Positions 1 through 10,700 of a stretch of DNA of 64,000 bases are shown here, one piece after another. The translations under genes were made by a program, and so were the position numbers. The stretch spans positions 57,546 through 121,545 of the forward strand of contig NZ_AKJW01000011.1 in the NCBI RefSeq assembly GCF_000282135.1, in the 5' to 3' direction. The stretch comes from Herbaspirillum sp. CF444 (GTDB lineage Bacteria; Pseudomonadota; Gammaproteobacteria; Burkholderiales; Burkholderiaceae_D). The notes under the pieces are model-generated. The model searched no databases and was not told the DNA's origin. It worked only from the letters and a program-made list of their open reading frames with translations. Numbering within the stretch: position 1 is the stretch's first letter; every line of letters starts with the position of its first letter.

Positions 1-3000
1 CTGAAAAGTCGCCGTATTCTATCGGCAAGTCCGGCAGCAAGATGGGCTTTTCCTCGCTATATGCGGCATAGTATTCGCGCAGATCGTTCATGAGGATGCC
101 GATTGACCATCCATCTGAAATGATATGGTGCATGGTCACCATCAGTACGTGCGATTCTTTCCCCAGTTGCAAGAGGCTGGCGCGGAACAGGCCGCCGTCC
201 GCCAGAACAAATGCGGTTTTTGCTTCCTCCGCGATCAGTTCATCCAATCGGGCGGATCGCGCTTCCGGCGTCAGATGATCCAGTTGCCGGGTCGGGATCT
301 CAAATGCGCTATCCGTGAATCCCAGGTAGGGCATGCCGTCTTTTGATATGAAATAACTGCGCAATGCCTTGTGTCGTTCCACCAGGCTGCGCAAGGCGTT
401 GAGAAGCGCCGGCTGATGCAGGGGGCCGTCGAACCGTATGGCGATTGCCATGTTGTAGTTGGAGCTCTGTCCCTCCAATTGATCGAGAAACCAGAAACGC
501 GTCTGTGCATAAGACAGCGGCACCTCTTCATCCGCCACTGGCGTAATGGCTGGCAGCGCCTGCGCGAAACGCTGCGTATCTATCTGTGCCGCCATGTACT
601 CGATGGTGGGATTCTGGAACAGCACATGCAAGGGCAGTTCGACAAAAAACACGTCCCTGATGCGCGAAACCACTTGCATGGCGAGGAGTGAATGTCCTCC
701 CAACGCGAAGAAATCACTCCTGACACTGACTGAATCCAGTTTCAGAATATCGCACCAGATTTCACTCAACAGGGCTTCCTGATCGCTTTTTGGCGCTGCA
801 TGTTCGACGTTTCCTGTGTCTCGAAGATCGCGGGCGCGTTGCACCAGGCGTGAACGATCGACTTTGCCATTGGCGTTCAATGGCATCTGCTCGATGTCGA
901 TAAAGGCAGAGGGAACCATATAGGATTGCAGGCGTTCGGCACCCCAGATATGCAGGGTATTGGCGTCAAGAGACTTCCCGCCAGTGACGATGAATGCAAT
1001 CAAGCGCTTGTCCAGCTCAGAATTGGTCTGCACAATCACCGTGCATTCAACGACATTGGGATGTTCCAGAATCACATTTTCAATTTCACCCAATTCGATG
1101 CGAAATCCCCGGATCTTGACTTGATTATCTATCCGGCCCAGATATTGGATATTCCCATCGGACAGATATCGCGCAAGATCCCCCGTTTTGTACAATCGCG
1201 CGCCTGGTTCCGCGGAAAAAGGATCCGGAATAAATTTTTCAGCGGTAAGCGCGGGGCGATTGACGTATCCACGCGCAAGTCCTATGCCGCCGATCAGCAA
1301 TTCGCCGACCACACCGATAGGAACAGGATTGCAATGCGGGTCGACGATGTGCAGCTGAATGTTCGCGATCGGCTTGCCGATCGGGATCAAGTCCAAGTCT
1401 TCATCGGGGCCGCAGGGGCAATGGCTCACATCGACTGCTGCCTCGGTGGGGCCATAAAGATTGTGCAAAGCGATGGGAAGGCGTTTGAGAAAACGTGTCC
1501 TCAAGTCGAACGACAGGGCTTCTCCACTGCAAAACAGATACTTGATTGAATCCAGGGTTTCGATATTTTTTTCACGAGAAAATATCTCGAGCATGGAAGG
1601 AACAAAGTGCAGATGGGTCACATTCTGCTCGCGGATCAGCCTGACCAGGTAAGCCGGGTCCTGGTGTCCATTGGGCTTGGCAATGACCAGGCGTCCGCCG
1701 AACAGCAAGGGCAGGAAAAATTCCCATACGGAGACATCGAATCCGAATGGCGTCTTTTGCAAGACCGCGTCGCCTTCCAGGACGGGAAAGGTTTGTTGCA
1801 TCCAATAGAGCCGGTTAAATATGCCTTCGTGTGAATTGCCGACGCCTTTCGGATTTCCGGTAGAGCCGGAGGTGTAGATGACATAGGCCAGATGCTCGGG
1901 CGAAGCGGGATTGGGGCAGTCGTCTTCGCTCCAGGCGTCGTCTGCATGTTGACCGTCATCGATGGCATCGCCGTCCAGCGACACGACGGTTCCTGAAAAC
2001 GATGAAACGCTCTGCGCAACTGCAGGATGGGTGAGCAGAAGGGTGATGCGGGCATCATCCATCATGTACCGCAAACGCGCATCCGGGTAAGACGGGTCCA
2101 GGGGGAGATAGGCGCCGCCTGCTTTTTGTATGGCCAGGAGACCGACCACGAGCTCTATAGAGCGCTGCATGCAAATCCCGACCACAACATTCGGCGTTAC
2201 GCCATGCCGGCGAAGACAGGCGGCAAGCCGGTTGGCGCGCTGGTTCAGGAGCTTGTAGCTGAGCTGCTCACCTTCAAAAGTCAAGGCGATGCGATCCGGA
2301 GTTCGCCTGACCTGGCTGAGAAACAGCTCGGGCAGGAGTTGCTGTTCTTTGGGGTAGTCGATTGCGGTATCGTTCCACGCGCGAAGCTGCGCGGCGTCCT
2401 GTTCGCTCAAGGCGCAATAGTCAAAATGGTCCGCCTCGGGATTCTCCATCAAGGTATGCAGCAACTCCTTGAAATGCAGCGCAAAGCGCTCGACGCTGGC
2501 GGCGGAAAAGAGATCGACATTGTATTCAAAGCTGGTATGAAGACCGTCTTCCGATTCGTCCAGAGAGAGCGTCAGGTCAAATTTCGCGGTCGGATTTTCC
2601 AGCCGTTGAAAGCGGCTCTTGCTCTGGCCAAAGCCGGGCGGATTCATTTTCTGATTCTGCAAGACGAACATCACCTGGAACAGCGGCGAGTGCGCCAGAT
2701 TGCGGTCGGGCTGCAACTCTTCGACCAGACGATCAAAGGGCACATCCTGATGGGTGTAGGCGTCCAGGCAGGTCTTTCTGACGCGTCCCAGAAAGCCGGT
2801 GAAGCCTGGAGCGCCGGAATAATCCAGGCGCAGAACGATGGTGTTGAGGAACAGTCCGATCAACGATTCGACCTGGCTATTTTGCCGTCCCGCAATGGGC
2901 GAACCGATGACCACATCCGTGCCGCCGGTATAACGGGCCAGTTGAATGCCGAAAGCCGCCAGCAATACCATGAACAAGGTCGCGTCCTGTGCCTGGGCAA

Positions 3001-6000
3001 GTGCGTTCAGCTTGTCGGTCAAGGTTTTGTCGATGTCGAACTTCACACTGGCGCCCTTGAATGCGGGCACCGGAGGCCGAGGATAATCCAGCGGTGGATG
3101 GAACAGCGGCGGCGCGCCCTCAAGCTGCTGTTTCCAGTAGGCTAGCTGGTGTTGGGATGAGGGGCGTGTGAATTGGTCTCTCTGCCATTCGACGTAATCC
3201 GCATACTGTATCGGCAAGGCCGGCAATCGAATCTCGCGCCGGCCCAGCAGTGCGTCATAGATTTCCGCGATCTCGTCCATCAGGATGCCCAGCGACCAGC
3301 CGTCGGAAATAATATGGTGCATACACAAATAGAGTGCATTCTTCTCTGTTGAGTAGCGCACCAGGGCGGCTCTGAAGAGCGGGCCGCGCAAGAGATTGAA
3401 GGGCTTTTGAACATAGCTCAGCGCAGCCGCTTCCTGTTCTGCTTCGAACACCGCGAGTTTGAACTCCGCTTCCCGGTAAGCGGTGTATGCCTGCTGTTCC
3501 TTGATCGGATAATAGCTGTTCAAAATCCTGTGGCGCTGACAGATCATCTTGAAACAGGTCTCCAGGATGCCGGCGTCAATTTCTCCCTCGATTTCCAGGT
3601 TGAGCGGAACACTGTAGGTTAAATTGTCCGGCACCAATTGATCCAGGAACCAGATACGATTCTGGGCATAGGACATCAGCGTTATCGGGTGTTCTGAGTG
3701 AACAATCTCTGCGCTCTTGTCTTGTTTTTGTATTTGCAGCTCTCGTTCAATGAGCTTGGCAAAAGACGCTATCGTCGGAAATTGAAAGAGGGAATCAAGC
3801 GTAAGCTCGAGATCGAACTGCTCCCGCACGCGTGACATCACCAGCATCGCGAGCAGCGAATGTCCGCCCAGTCTGAAGAAACTGTCGGTGACGCCGATCT
3901 GACGACAAGCCAGTATTTCCGACCAGATGCTGCGCAGCTTTTCCTCGACTGGAGACAAGGCGCGCGGTTCTGCGGAGCTTGGCAAGCCATCTTCCACGTT
4001 GCCGGCGTGGGTCTTGAACGCAATTTCAGACGGCCTCGTTGCAACAAAATCTCGTCTCGTCAAAAACTGGTGCCCGGTTTCGTCCGGCATTTCCAAATCG
4101 GCGAGCGCCGATTCCGGGTTCCGCAAGGCGGAGTTCAACAAGGACGAAAAATGATGCGCCATTCGAGCAATCGTCTCTTGGCAAAAAAGGCTGGTGTTAT
4201 ACACCCATTGGCATTCCAGATGGCTGTCATGTTCCAAAAGATTTAAGGTAATGTCGAACGCCGCGCCGCGCTGCGTGCCGGTCACTTGGCTAAACCACAT
4301 TTGTGACGGATTATCAGAGATGTCCGTGCTTCGCAAAGATTGCCAATTGACCAATACCTGGAATAACAGTGGGCGACCAGGATCGCGTTCGATGGCCAGG
4401 TCATTGACCAATTGTTCCAGGGAATACTGCTGATGTTCCAGCGTCTCCAACACTTCGGTTCGACATGCGAGCAACAAGTCGTCAAAAGAGATAGACGATT
4501 TAAAGGGGATTCTCAGGACGACGGGATTGACAAAATAGCCGATCAGATTTCTCGTCTCTGAAGCGTCGCGCCCCGCAGCGGGCAAACCGATGAGGATGTC
4601 GTCCTGAGCGGTATAGCGGTTGAGGAGGACCTGAAAGCTGCTTAACAAAATCATGTAGGGCGTGATCCCTCGTGATTTGGATAATTCATGCACGCGGTCA
4701 CAGGTGGGTTTATCAATCGCGTGGCAATAGGTCTCACCACGGTATGTCTGGATCACAGGACGCGGATAATCGGTGGGCAAATTCAAGGTCGGCAAGTCTC
4801 CTTTTAATTTGTCGCACCAATACTGCTTCGACAGAGCGTGTTTCTCTCCGAGCAGGAATTGTTTTTCCCAATTGATATAGTCCGCATATTGCCACGGCAA
4901 CTCTTCGGGAAATGTACTCGAGGCGGGAGCATAAAAATGGCCCAGCTCCTTCATCAGGATGTCGAATGAAAGATAATCCCATGCGATATGGTGGACCGAA
5001 AAGACGAACAAATTTTCTTTCGTCGCGTCTGTTTCGATCAGCGCCATTCTGCACACGCCGTCATGGCCGAGATCAAACGGGGCATCCGCTTCTTGCGCCA
5101 GGCAGTTTTCAATTTCTTGCTCTGTCCAAGTGGTCGCGTCGATGTGTTTGAGAGGGAGGTCATGCGACGCTTCAAGAATAAAATAAGGCTCCAGAAGGAC
5201 ATCAGCGTGAAAGCGCGCGCGCAAGATACTGTGCCTTGCCATCACGCGAGACAAAGCCGATGCGAGGGTCGGCAAATGGATTGCGTGATTCAGATGGATC
5301 GCATAAGAAATGTTGTATGCACTGCTCGTGGGGGACAACTGTTGAATGAACCACAATGCGCGCTGATTGCGTGACAATGCATAACGTGAAGCCTGGTCTT
5401 TGATGGTTGGAACCGTTGGCGTCTCTTGCTCCGCATGGGGTTTATTAAGCTTGATCTCCTCCGCCAATCGTCGGATGCTCGTCGTGTCCGACATCAAGTG
5501 AAGAATACTGCTCGCGTAGCCAAATTCGGAGGCGAGTTCTCGCTTTAACTCCAGGAGGACCAGGGAATTGATTCCCAATCGATTCATGGGAATATCCAGG
5601 TCGATTTCTGCGCTGGCGCGCAAACGCAAGGATAAGAAACGCACGAGATATTGCGCGGGCTCGTCGCCAGTCGATAAAATCTGCGTTTCGTTTTTCGCAT
5701 GACGGGACGGAACGCGTTGGATCGCGTTGGGCTCCCGATCCGCATCAAACCAATGATAACGACGCTCAAACGGATAAGCGGGCAAGCGGATTTTTTGCCT
5801 GGGCAAATAGGCATCGCCTTTGCCATAGAGGGTCTTCCAATTGATGGCCAAGCCTTTGGACCAAATGGAGAGCAGCTTGCCAAATTTGCCCTTATCCATC
5901 CAGGCTTCAATGGTTTTCTCCATATCCTCGTCATTCGCCAGGAGCGACAAGGTGAGTTCAGTCTCGTCCTTGCAGCCAAAATAGACGTCGTTCAATGCGA

Positions 6001-7693
6001 TGGTGGAAGAGGGCTTGGATAAGTCTTGCCGGGCTAGTTTTCCCAGGACTTCGCTCAATTCAGCCAGGCTGTGTACCAGTAGTCCTAGCCGGACGTTCAT
6101 CATTTCACGACCCGTTTGCAATGAAAATGCCACATCCTCCAGCACCAGGTCGGCATTTTCATCGATGTGTTTTTTGAGGTTCTTGACAAGGGCGCTTAAC
6201 TGCCCGGGATTTTTTGCCGATAGCGGAATGAGGCAGGGAAAGTGTCCACGGCTTCCGGGGGGAGGCAATGCCGCCTGGTATTCTTCGAGCAGGATGTGGG
6301 CATTGTTGCCCCCCGTGCCGAAGGAATGGAGCGCGGCAAGCCGAGCTTGTTTTGTTCTTGCCCACGTTTCGGTGCTCGTGGCCAGGCGACAAGCTTGTCC
6401 TGCTATCTCGAGGTCTTCATTGATTTCATTCAGTCCCCGGATTTTGTGTATCTTCCCGTTCTGAAAACTGCGGATGATCTTGGCAACGGCCCCCAAGGCT
6501 GAAGCCGCCTCCATATGTCCTATCATGGGCTTGAGCGAACTGACGCGGCAATATTGTTCGGGCAGCGTCACATTTTTTTTCTTCGCGACATTTTCCAATG
6601 CGCGATTAAATGCGCGCCATTCCGCACTGTCCGATAGCGGATTCCCCATGCCTTGGGCTTCGATATAGCCGAGGTCGCGCGGATCTATGCCTGCTTCGTC
6701 GTAACAACGCTCTACGAGGTCGGCGTGCGCGGAAGGGTTGGGCGCGCCGATGGATAGGCCGCCTCGTCCGTTAAAATTCACTGCCGTGTTCTTGATGACC
6801 GCATAAATTGCATCGCCGTCTTTTTCGGCTTGCTTCAATGGCTTCAACAAGAGGCTTATCACCCCCTCCGAGCGCAAGTGGCCATTTGCCTGGCGTCCAA
6901 AGCTCGCCACCGTCGATGTGCGATTCAACAAATTGGCGCGTTCCAGCGCGTCATAGGGTTCCGGGCGCAATAACAGATTCGCCGCACCCACGATGGCCTG
7001 GCTGATTTCCCCGGTTCTTAAAGCACTGACGGCTCTATGCAGCGCCACCGCGGCTCCTGAACACATGGCATTGATGGATTCGCTCGGGCCTCTCAGGTCA
7101 AAATGATAGGAAATCCGGTTGGCGAGCATGCTCGCGGACTGACCGATTCCATCACGCGTATCGATACCCAACAGCAACATGGTCTGGGCGTACTGATCTT
7201 CTTCGGCCGCCACATAAACGCCCGTGTCGCTGCCCGCCAAGCTACCCGGGATGCAGCAGGCATCTTCCAGGCAGTGATAGACCGACATCAACAGCAAGCG
7301 CTGGCGCGGGTCCATGACGTTCGCATCTAATGCGGAGATGCCGAAAAAGTCGGCATCGAATCCCGCGATGTCGGGAATGAACCCACCCCAGTGCTTGCTT
7401 ACGGTTGTTCCGGGCGCACTCATGGCGGCACGGCTGTCGGGAGTTTCCTGGATGAGGCTGGTATCGAGATCGAGCGCTGCCCAGAATTCCTGAAGCGTCA
7501 TGCAAGCAGGGAAGTTTCCCGCCATGCCGATAATGGCGATCGGTTCCAGATGCACGGTGGAAGCTTCCGTGGGAAGCACTGCGGGAGCGGCCACGGATGC
7601 AGCCGCAGGTGCAGCCACTTCAGCTTTGGCGTTCTTGTTGAGCGACTGCATCATGCCTTTTTCCAGCACGCTTAATTTTTCAAAGGTATCCAT
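1..7693 (-). CDS. Trans-AT PKS/NRPS gene 3 (KS0-ACP-C-PCP-C-A(Ser)-PCP-C..., partial)
   Basis: This is the third gene of the assembly line and it runs off the left edge, with about 2,564 codons visible and no stop. The start is ATG at 7693, eight bases after the upstream stop and preceded by AGGA at good spacing. Domains read from the sequence are as follows. KS spans residues ~55-480, with Cys in AMCSGAA near 213, AQGMG in place of HGTG, and the GHMEA histidine retained. A carrier has its Ser in LGINSL (~711). C1 has HHIAWD (~898). A carrier has LGGHSL (~1279). C2 has HHIISDGWS (~1457). A spans ~1780-2280 with TSGSTG. A carrier has LGGHSL (~2335). C3 has HHIISDGWS (~2530) and is cut by the window edge. 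The A-domain pocket residues read D-V-W-H-F-S-L-V-D, which is the known serine code. No AT domain is present. The C-PCP unit before C2 has no A domain. Release domains must lie to the left of the window. Confidence 0.93.
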   Translation of the reverse strand, partial: MDTFEKLSVLEKGMMQSLNKNAKAEVAAPAAASVAAPAVLPTEASTVHLEPIAIIGMAGNFPACMTLQEFWAALDLDTSLIQETPDSRAAMSAPGTTVSKHWGGFIPDIAGFDADFFGISALDANVMDPRQRLLLMSVYHCLEDACCIPGSLAGSDTGVYVAAEEDQYAQTMLLLGIDTRDGIGQSASMLANRISYHFDLRGPSESINAMCSGAAVALHRAVSALRTGEISQAIVGAANLLLRPEPYDALERANLLNRTSTVASFGRQANGHLRSEGVISLLLKPLKQAEKDGDAIYAVIKNTAVNFNGRGGLSIGAPNPSAHADLVERCYDEAGIDPRDLGYIEAQGMGNPLSDSAEWRAFNRALENVAKKKNVTLPEQYCRVSSLKPMIGHMEAASALGAVAKIIRSFQNGKIHKIRGLNEINEDLEIAGQACRLATSTETWARTKQARLAALHSFGTGGNNAHILLEEYQAALPPPGSRGHFPCLIPLSAKNPGQLSALVKNLKKHIDENADLVLEDVAFSLQTGREMMNVRLGLLVHSLAELSEVLGKLARQDLSKPSSTIALNDVYFGCKDETELTLSLLANDEDMEKTIEAWMDKGKFGKLLSIWSKGLAINWKTLYGKGDAYLPRQKIRLPAYPFERRYHWFDADREPNAIQRVPSRHAKNETQILSTGDEPAQYLVRFLSLRLRASAEIDLDIPMNRLGINSLVLLELKRELASEFGYASSILHLMSDTTSIRRLAEEIKLNKPHAEQETPTVPTIKDQASRYALSRNQRALWFIQQLSPTSSAYNISYAIHLNHAIHLPTLASALSRVMARHSILRARFHADVLLEPYFILEASHDLPLKHIDATTWTEQEIENCLAQEADAPFDLGHDGVCRMALIETDATKENLFVFSVHHIAWDYLSFDILMKELGHFYAPASSTFPEELPWQYADYINWEKQFLLGEKHALSKQYWCDKLKGDLPTLNLPTDYPRPVIQTYRGETYCHAIDKPTCDRVHELSKSRGITPYMILLSSFQVLLNRYTAQDDILIGLPAAGRDASETRNLIGYFVNPVVLRIPFKSSISFDDLLLACRTEVLETLEHQQYSLEQLVNDLAIERDPGRPLLFQVLVNWQSLRSTDISDNPSQMWFSQVTGTQRGAAFDITLNLLEHDSHLECQWVYNTSLFCQETIARMAHHFSSLLNSALRNPESALADLEMPDETGHQFLTRRDFVATRPSEIAFKTHAGNVEDGLPSSAEPRALSPVEEKLRSIWSEILACRQIGVTDSFFRLGGHSLLAMLVMSRVREQFDLELTLDSLFQFPTIASFAKLIERELQIQKQDKSAEIVHSEHPITLMSYAQNRIWFLDQLVPDNLTYSVPLNLEIEGEIDAGILETCFKMICQRHRILNSYYPIKEQQAYTAYREAEFKLAVFEAEQEAAALSYVQKPFNLLRGPLFRAALVRYSTEKNALYLCMHHIISDGWSLGILMDEIAEIYDALLGRREIRLPALPIQYADYVEWQRDQFTRPSSQHQLAYWKQQLEGAPPLFHPPLDYPRPPVPAFKGASVKFDIDKTLTDKLNALAQAQDATLFMVLLAAFGIQLARYTGGTDVVIGSPIAGRQNSQVESLIGLFLNTIVLRLDYSGAPGFTGFLGRVRKTCLDAYTHQDVPFDRLVEELQPDRNLAHSPLFQVMFVLQNQKMNPPGFGQSKSRFQRLENPTAKFDLTLSLDESEDGLHTSFEYNVDLFSAASVERFALHFKELLHTLMENPEADHFDYCALSEQDAAQLRAWNDTAIDYPKEQQLLPELFLSQVRRTPDRIALTFEGEQLSYKLLNQRANRLAACLRRHGVTPNVVVGICMQRSIELVVGLLAIQKAGGAYLPLDPSYPDARLRYMMDDARITLLLTHPAVAQSVSSFSGTVVSLDGDAIDDGQHADDAWSEDDCPNPASPEHLAYVIYTSGSTGNPKGVGNSHEGIFNRLYWMQQTFPVLEGDAVLQKTPFGFDVSVWEFFLPLLFGGRLVIAKPNGHQDPAYLVRLIREQNVTHLHFVPSMLEIFSREKNIETLDSIKYLFCSGEALSFDLRTRFLKRLPIALHNLYGPTEAAVDVSHCPCGPDEDLDLIPIGKPIANIQLHIVDPHCNPVPIGVVGELLIGGIGLARGYVNRPALTAEKFIPDPFSAEPGARLYKTGDLARYLSDGNIQYLGRIDNQVKIRGFRIELGEIENVILEHPNVVECTVIVQTNSELDKRLIAFIVTGGKSLDANTLHIWGAERLQSYMVPSAFIDIEQMPLNANGKVDRSRLVQRARDLRDTGNVEHAAPKSDQEALLSEIWCDILKLDSVSVRSDFFALGGHSLLAMQVVSRIRDVFFVELPLHVLFQNPTIEYMAAQIDTQRFAQALPAITPVADEEVPLSYAQTRFWFLDQLEGQSSNYNMAIAIRFDGPLHQPALLNALRSLVERHKALRSYFISKDGMPYLGFTDSAFEIPTRQLDHLTPEARSARLDELIAEEAKTAFVLADGGLFRASLLQLGKESHVLMVTMHHIISDGWSIGILMNDLREYYAAYSEEKPILLPDLPIEYGDFS

Positions 7694-7701
7694 GATGCGT
7701 C

Positions 7702-10700
7702 CTAGTTTTCGTAAATCGTTAAGAGATGTTTTTTCAGATAGTCTGAAAGACTCTTCACTGTTGGATATTGGACCAGCCATTCAGGCTTGATTTCATGTTT
7801 GAACCGTTTTTCCAGTCTCATGGAGACCTGTGTGCCGGAGATGGAATCAAGACCATAGGTCTCGAAATGCTCATCGTTGTCCAACTCCGCCAACTCAAGC
7901 ACGCTGGTCAGGACTTCCCGTATGCTGTCCACCAATGAGGTTTCGGCATGCACGGTGTTTGGCCTGGCCGGGGCGGGAGTTGGTTCAAGTTCAAGCAGTT
8001 GGAAAATTCTCTCGATGCTGGACGGGTCCAGCGCGCGCAATTCTTCCAGCGAGAGGGTGCCGGCGAGATCGTCAAAGGAAAAAGTTCGCCCTTGCGCTTT
8101 TTGGGTTTCCCACGTTTTCAATTGCTCGGAAAAATCATGGCCTTCGACTTGCGTGCTCTTGCTTGCAAGATGAAGATCATCAAGTAATCCCAGCTGCAGT
8201 AGCGAACATACGTTGTCAACGTGATTCACATAAGCCAGTCCAAGCTCGGCGCTGGTGTGCTTGAGACTCATCGCGATGACTGGAAACGCTTTTTCGATGT
8301 CGATGAGTGAAAAACCATCGGCGTGGATTTTTTCTCTTCGCTTGGCGTCCGAGCTGGCATGAACCGGATCGCTGATCCACGGGCCCCAAGCCAAGGCCCG
8401 CGTCTTTCCTTTGCGCAGCTTCATTTTCTGGAGGTCGTCCCGGTAGCGCGCAAATTCATTTTGGAACGCACAGGCATAAGCGTACACGGAAGATCCCGCC
8501 AGCCCATACGCGCCGATGGAAGAAAACAGCAAGAAGAAATCCAAGTCTTCGTCTGCGGAAACGATGTCCAGATTTTCCGTGCCGTGCACCTTCGCCAGCA
8601 TATGCTCAAGACTATCCTCCCACGTCTTGCGCAAGATCAGCGTAGTGTCGCTGGAACCCGCGAGGTTGAGGATGCCATGCACGCGAGGATGGCGTACTTT
8701 AATCAGCTCATAGGTTTCACCCAGCGCCTTCAGATCGGAAATGTCCACGCTGTAATAGCTCAGATGACCGCCCAGTTGAGCTATCTCCTGTGCAAAATGG
8801 GCGATGGCGTCGTCGTGTTGACGGCGCGACAGGATGATGATGTCGGCGTTGAATTGTCCGGCGATTTTTTTGCAAAAATCCTGACCGATGAGACCGAATC
8901 CGCCCGCAATCAGATACGTTCCGCCATTCCTGAAATGGGTATCCAGGCTAAGGCCATCTGCATCCGCCGGCTTGCTTAAGCCGTCGAAAAGCACGGGGAC
9001 TTTTTGTTTGATTCTTCTCTCGGCATTTTCATAAACGACTTGGGAGAAGGTCGCTGTTTGAAAAATTTTCCCCCTTTGCCGACGCGGTTTGTGCGGTTGC
9101 TGATTCAATGCATGGGCAGGATCGGCCAACCATTCTCGCACCGCCAATTGCAGGCTGTTCAGGCGTGGCGCCTCATTGTTTTCAATGATGGTCCAGGTGT
9201 GCAAAGGGTTCTCCATCATCGCGGCCCCCAGGAATCCGCTCAATGCGCCGCCACGGGGCGATGAAGACTCCTCGATTAAATACAGGGAGAGTCGTCTGTC
9301 GTAAGCCTGTTTCATCAAGGTTTGGCTGGCCTTAAAGACGGGGTATAAGGCCCATTCGTCCTTGGGGGACTTATCCTTCGTTCCCGTGAGAACAAACACC
9401 ACATCAGGGACGGGGGAAAAATGCAGGTTGGCGTCCTGATCGCAGCTTAAGCATTGAATGGGGATGCCATCTTTCGCGCCGACCGATTGTTCTATCTTTC
9501 GAATCAAATCAGAGAGCGCAATGGCTCGCTCTTCCTCCCCCGAGCAATGGACAATCGCGATATTTTTCCCCGTTTGCGCATTGAAGTTGTCACGCCAGGT
9601 TATCTCATCTGGAAACGCTGCAGACACGGTCTTTTCATGAATGATCATCCATTGATGGGTGTCGCTCGTTTTGCTTGTCTCCGTCACCGTTGGCGGGATC
9701 ACGTGTCGATCTCGCCCTACCCAATAAGACTCCTGGGCAAAGGGATAGCTGGGCAGGGAAATCCGCTTGGCGGTGTTTTTCTCATAGAGTGCGCCCCAAT
9801 TGATACTCGCACCTTGCAACCAGCGCTCCACCAGATTGGCGGTTGTTTTTTTCTCCGGCATATCCCCGTCGTCGGCAGTCTCCTGATGCAATTTAACCTG
9901 ACTGTAGAGAACGGTTTCGGGAAATTGCCGGCTGTCTACGACTTGCTGCAATTGCTCTTTGAGCGCATCCAGCGTCGCCACCATCATCGCCAGGCGATGT
10001 TCTTTAGCTTCTCTGCCCACTTGCAAAGTGAATGCCACATCGCGTAGTGCCGGCGGTTCTTGCTGCACCTTGCTTAATAAGCGTTGGCAGCATTCAAGCA
10101 GTTGCGGTCGGGTTCTCGCCGAGAGCAGAATCGCGTACGTCGCCGGTTCATCGCCTCCAGGGATCGCGGGAAGGGATTGCCGGTATTCTTCGACAATGAC
10201 ATGAGCGTTCGATCCACCCGCGCCGAAGGAGGAGAGGCAAGCAATCCGAGGCGATTGCCGACGCCAAGGCCATGGCTGCAATGTTTGCTGAACATAGAAC
10301 GGAGTCTGATCGAAATGAATATTCTGATTAAGCTGTTTGGAATGCAGCGACGGCACCAGTTGGCCATGCTTCATTTGCAGCACTATCTTGGTGAGACCCG
10401 CCAGACCCGCCGCCGCTTCGAGATGTCCGATATTCGATTTGACCGAACCGATGGCGCAATAACCCGTGTCCTGCGTATGCTGCCTGAAGGCGTCGCAAAG
10501 ACCCGCAATCTCAATCGGGTCGCCCAAGGAAGTACCCGTACCATGCGCTTCAACATAGCTCACTTCGCGCGCCGACAGTTGTGCGATGCGAAAGGCTTCC
10601 GCGATGAGTTTTCCCTGTGCCTTGGGATTGGGGACGGTGAAGCCGTGGGTCTTGCCATCGTTATTGATGACGGATGCTTTAATCACGGCATAAATGTTAT

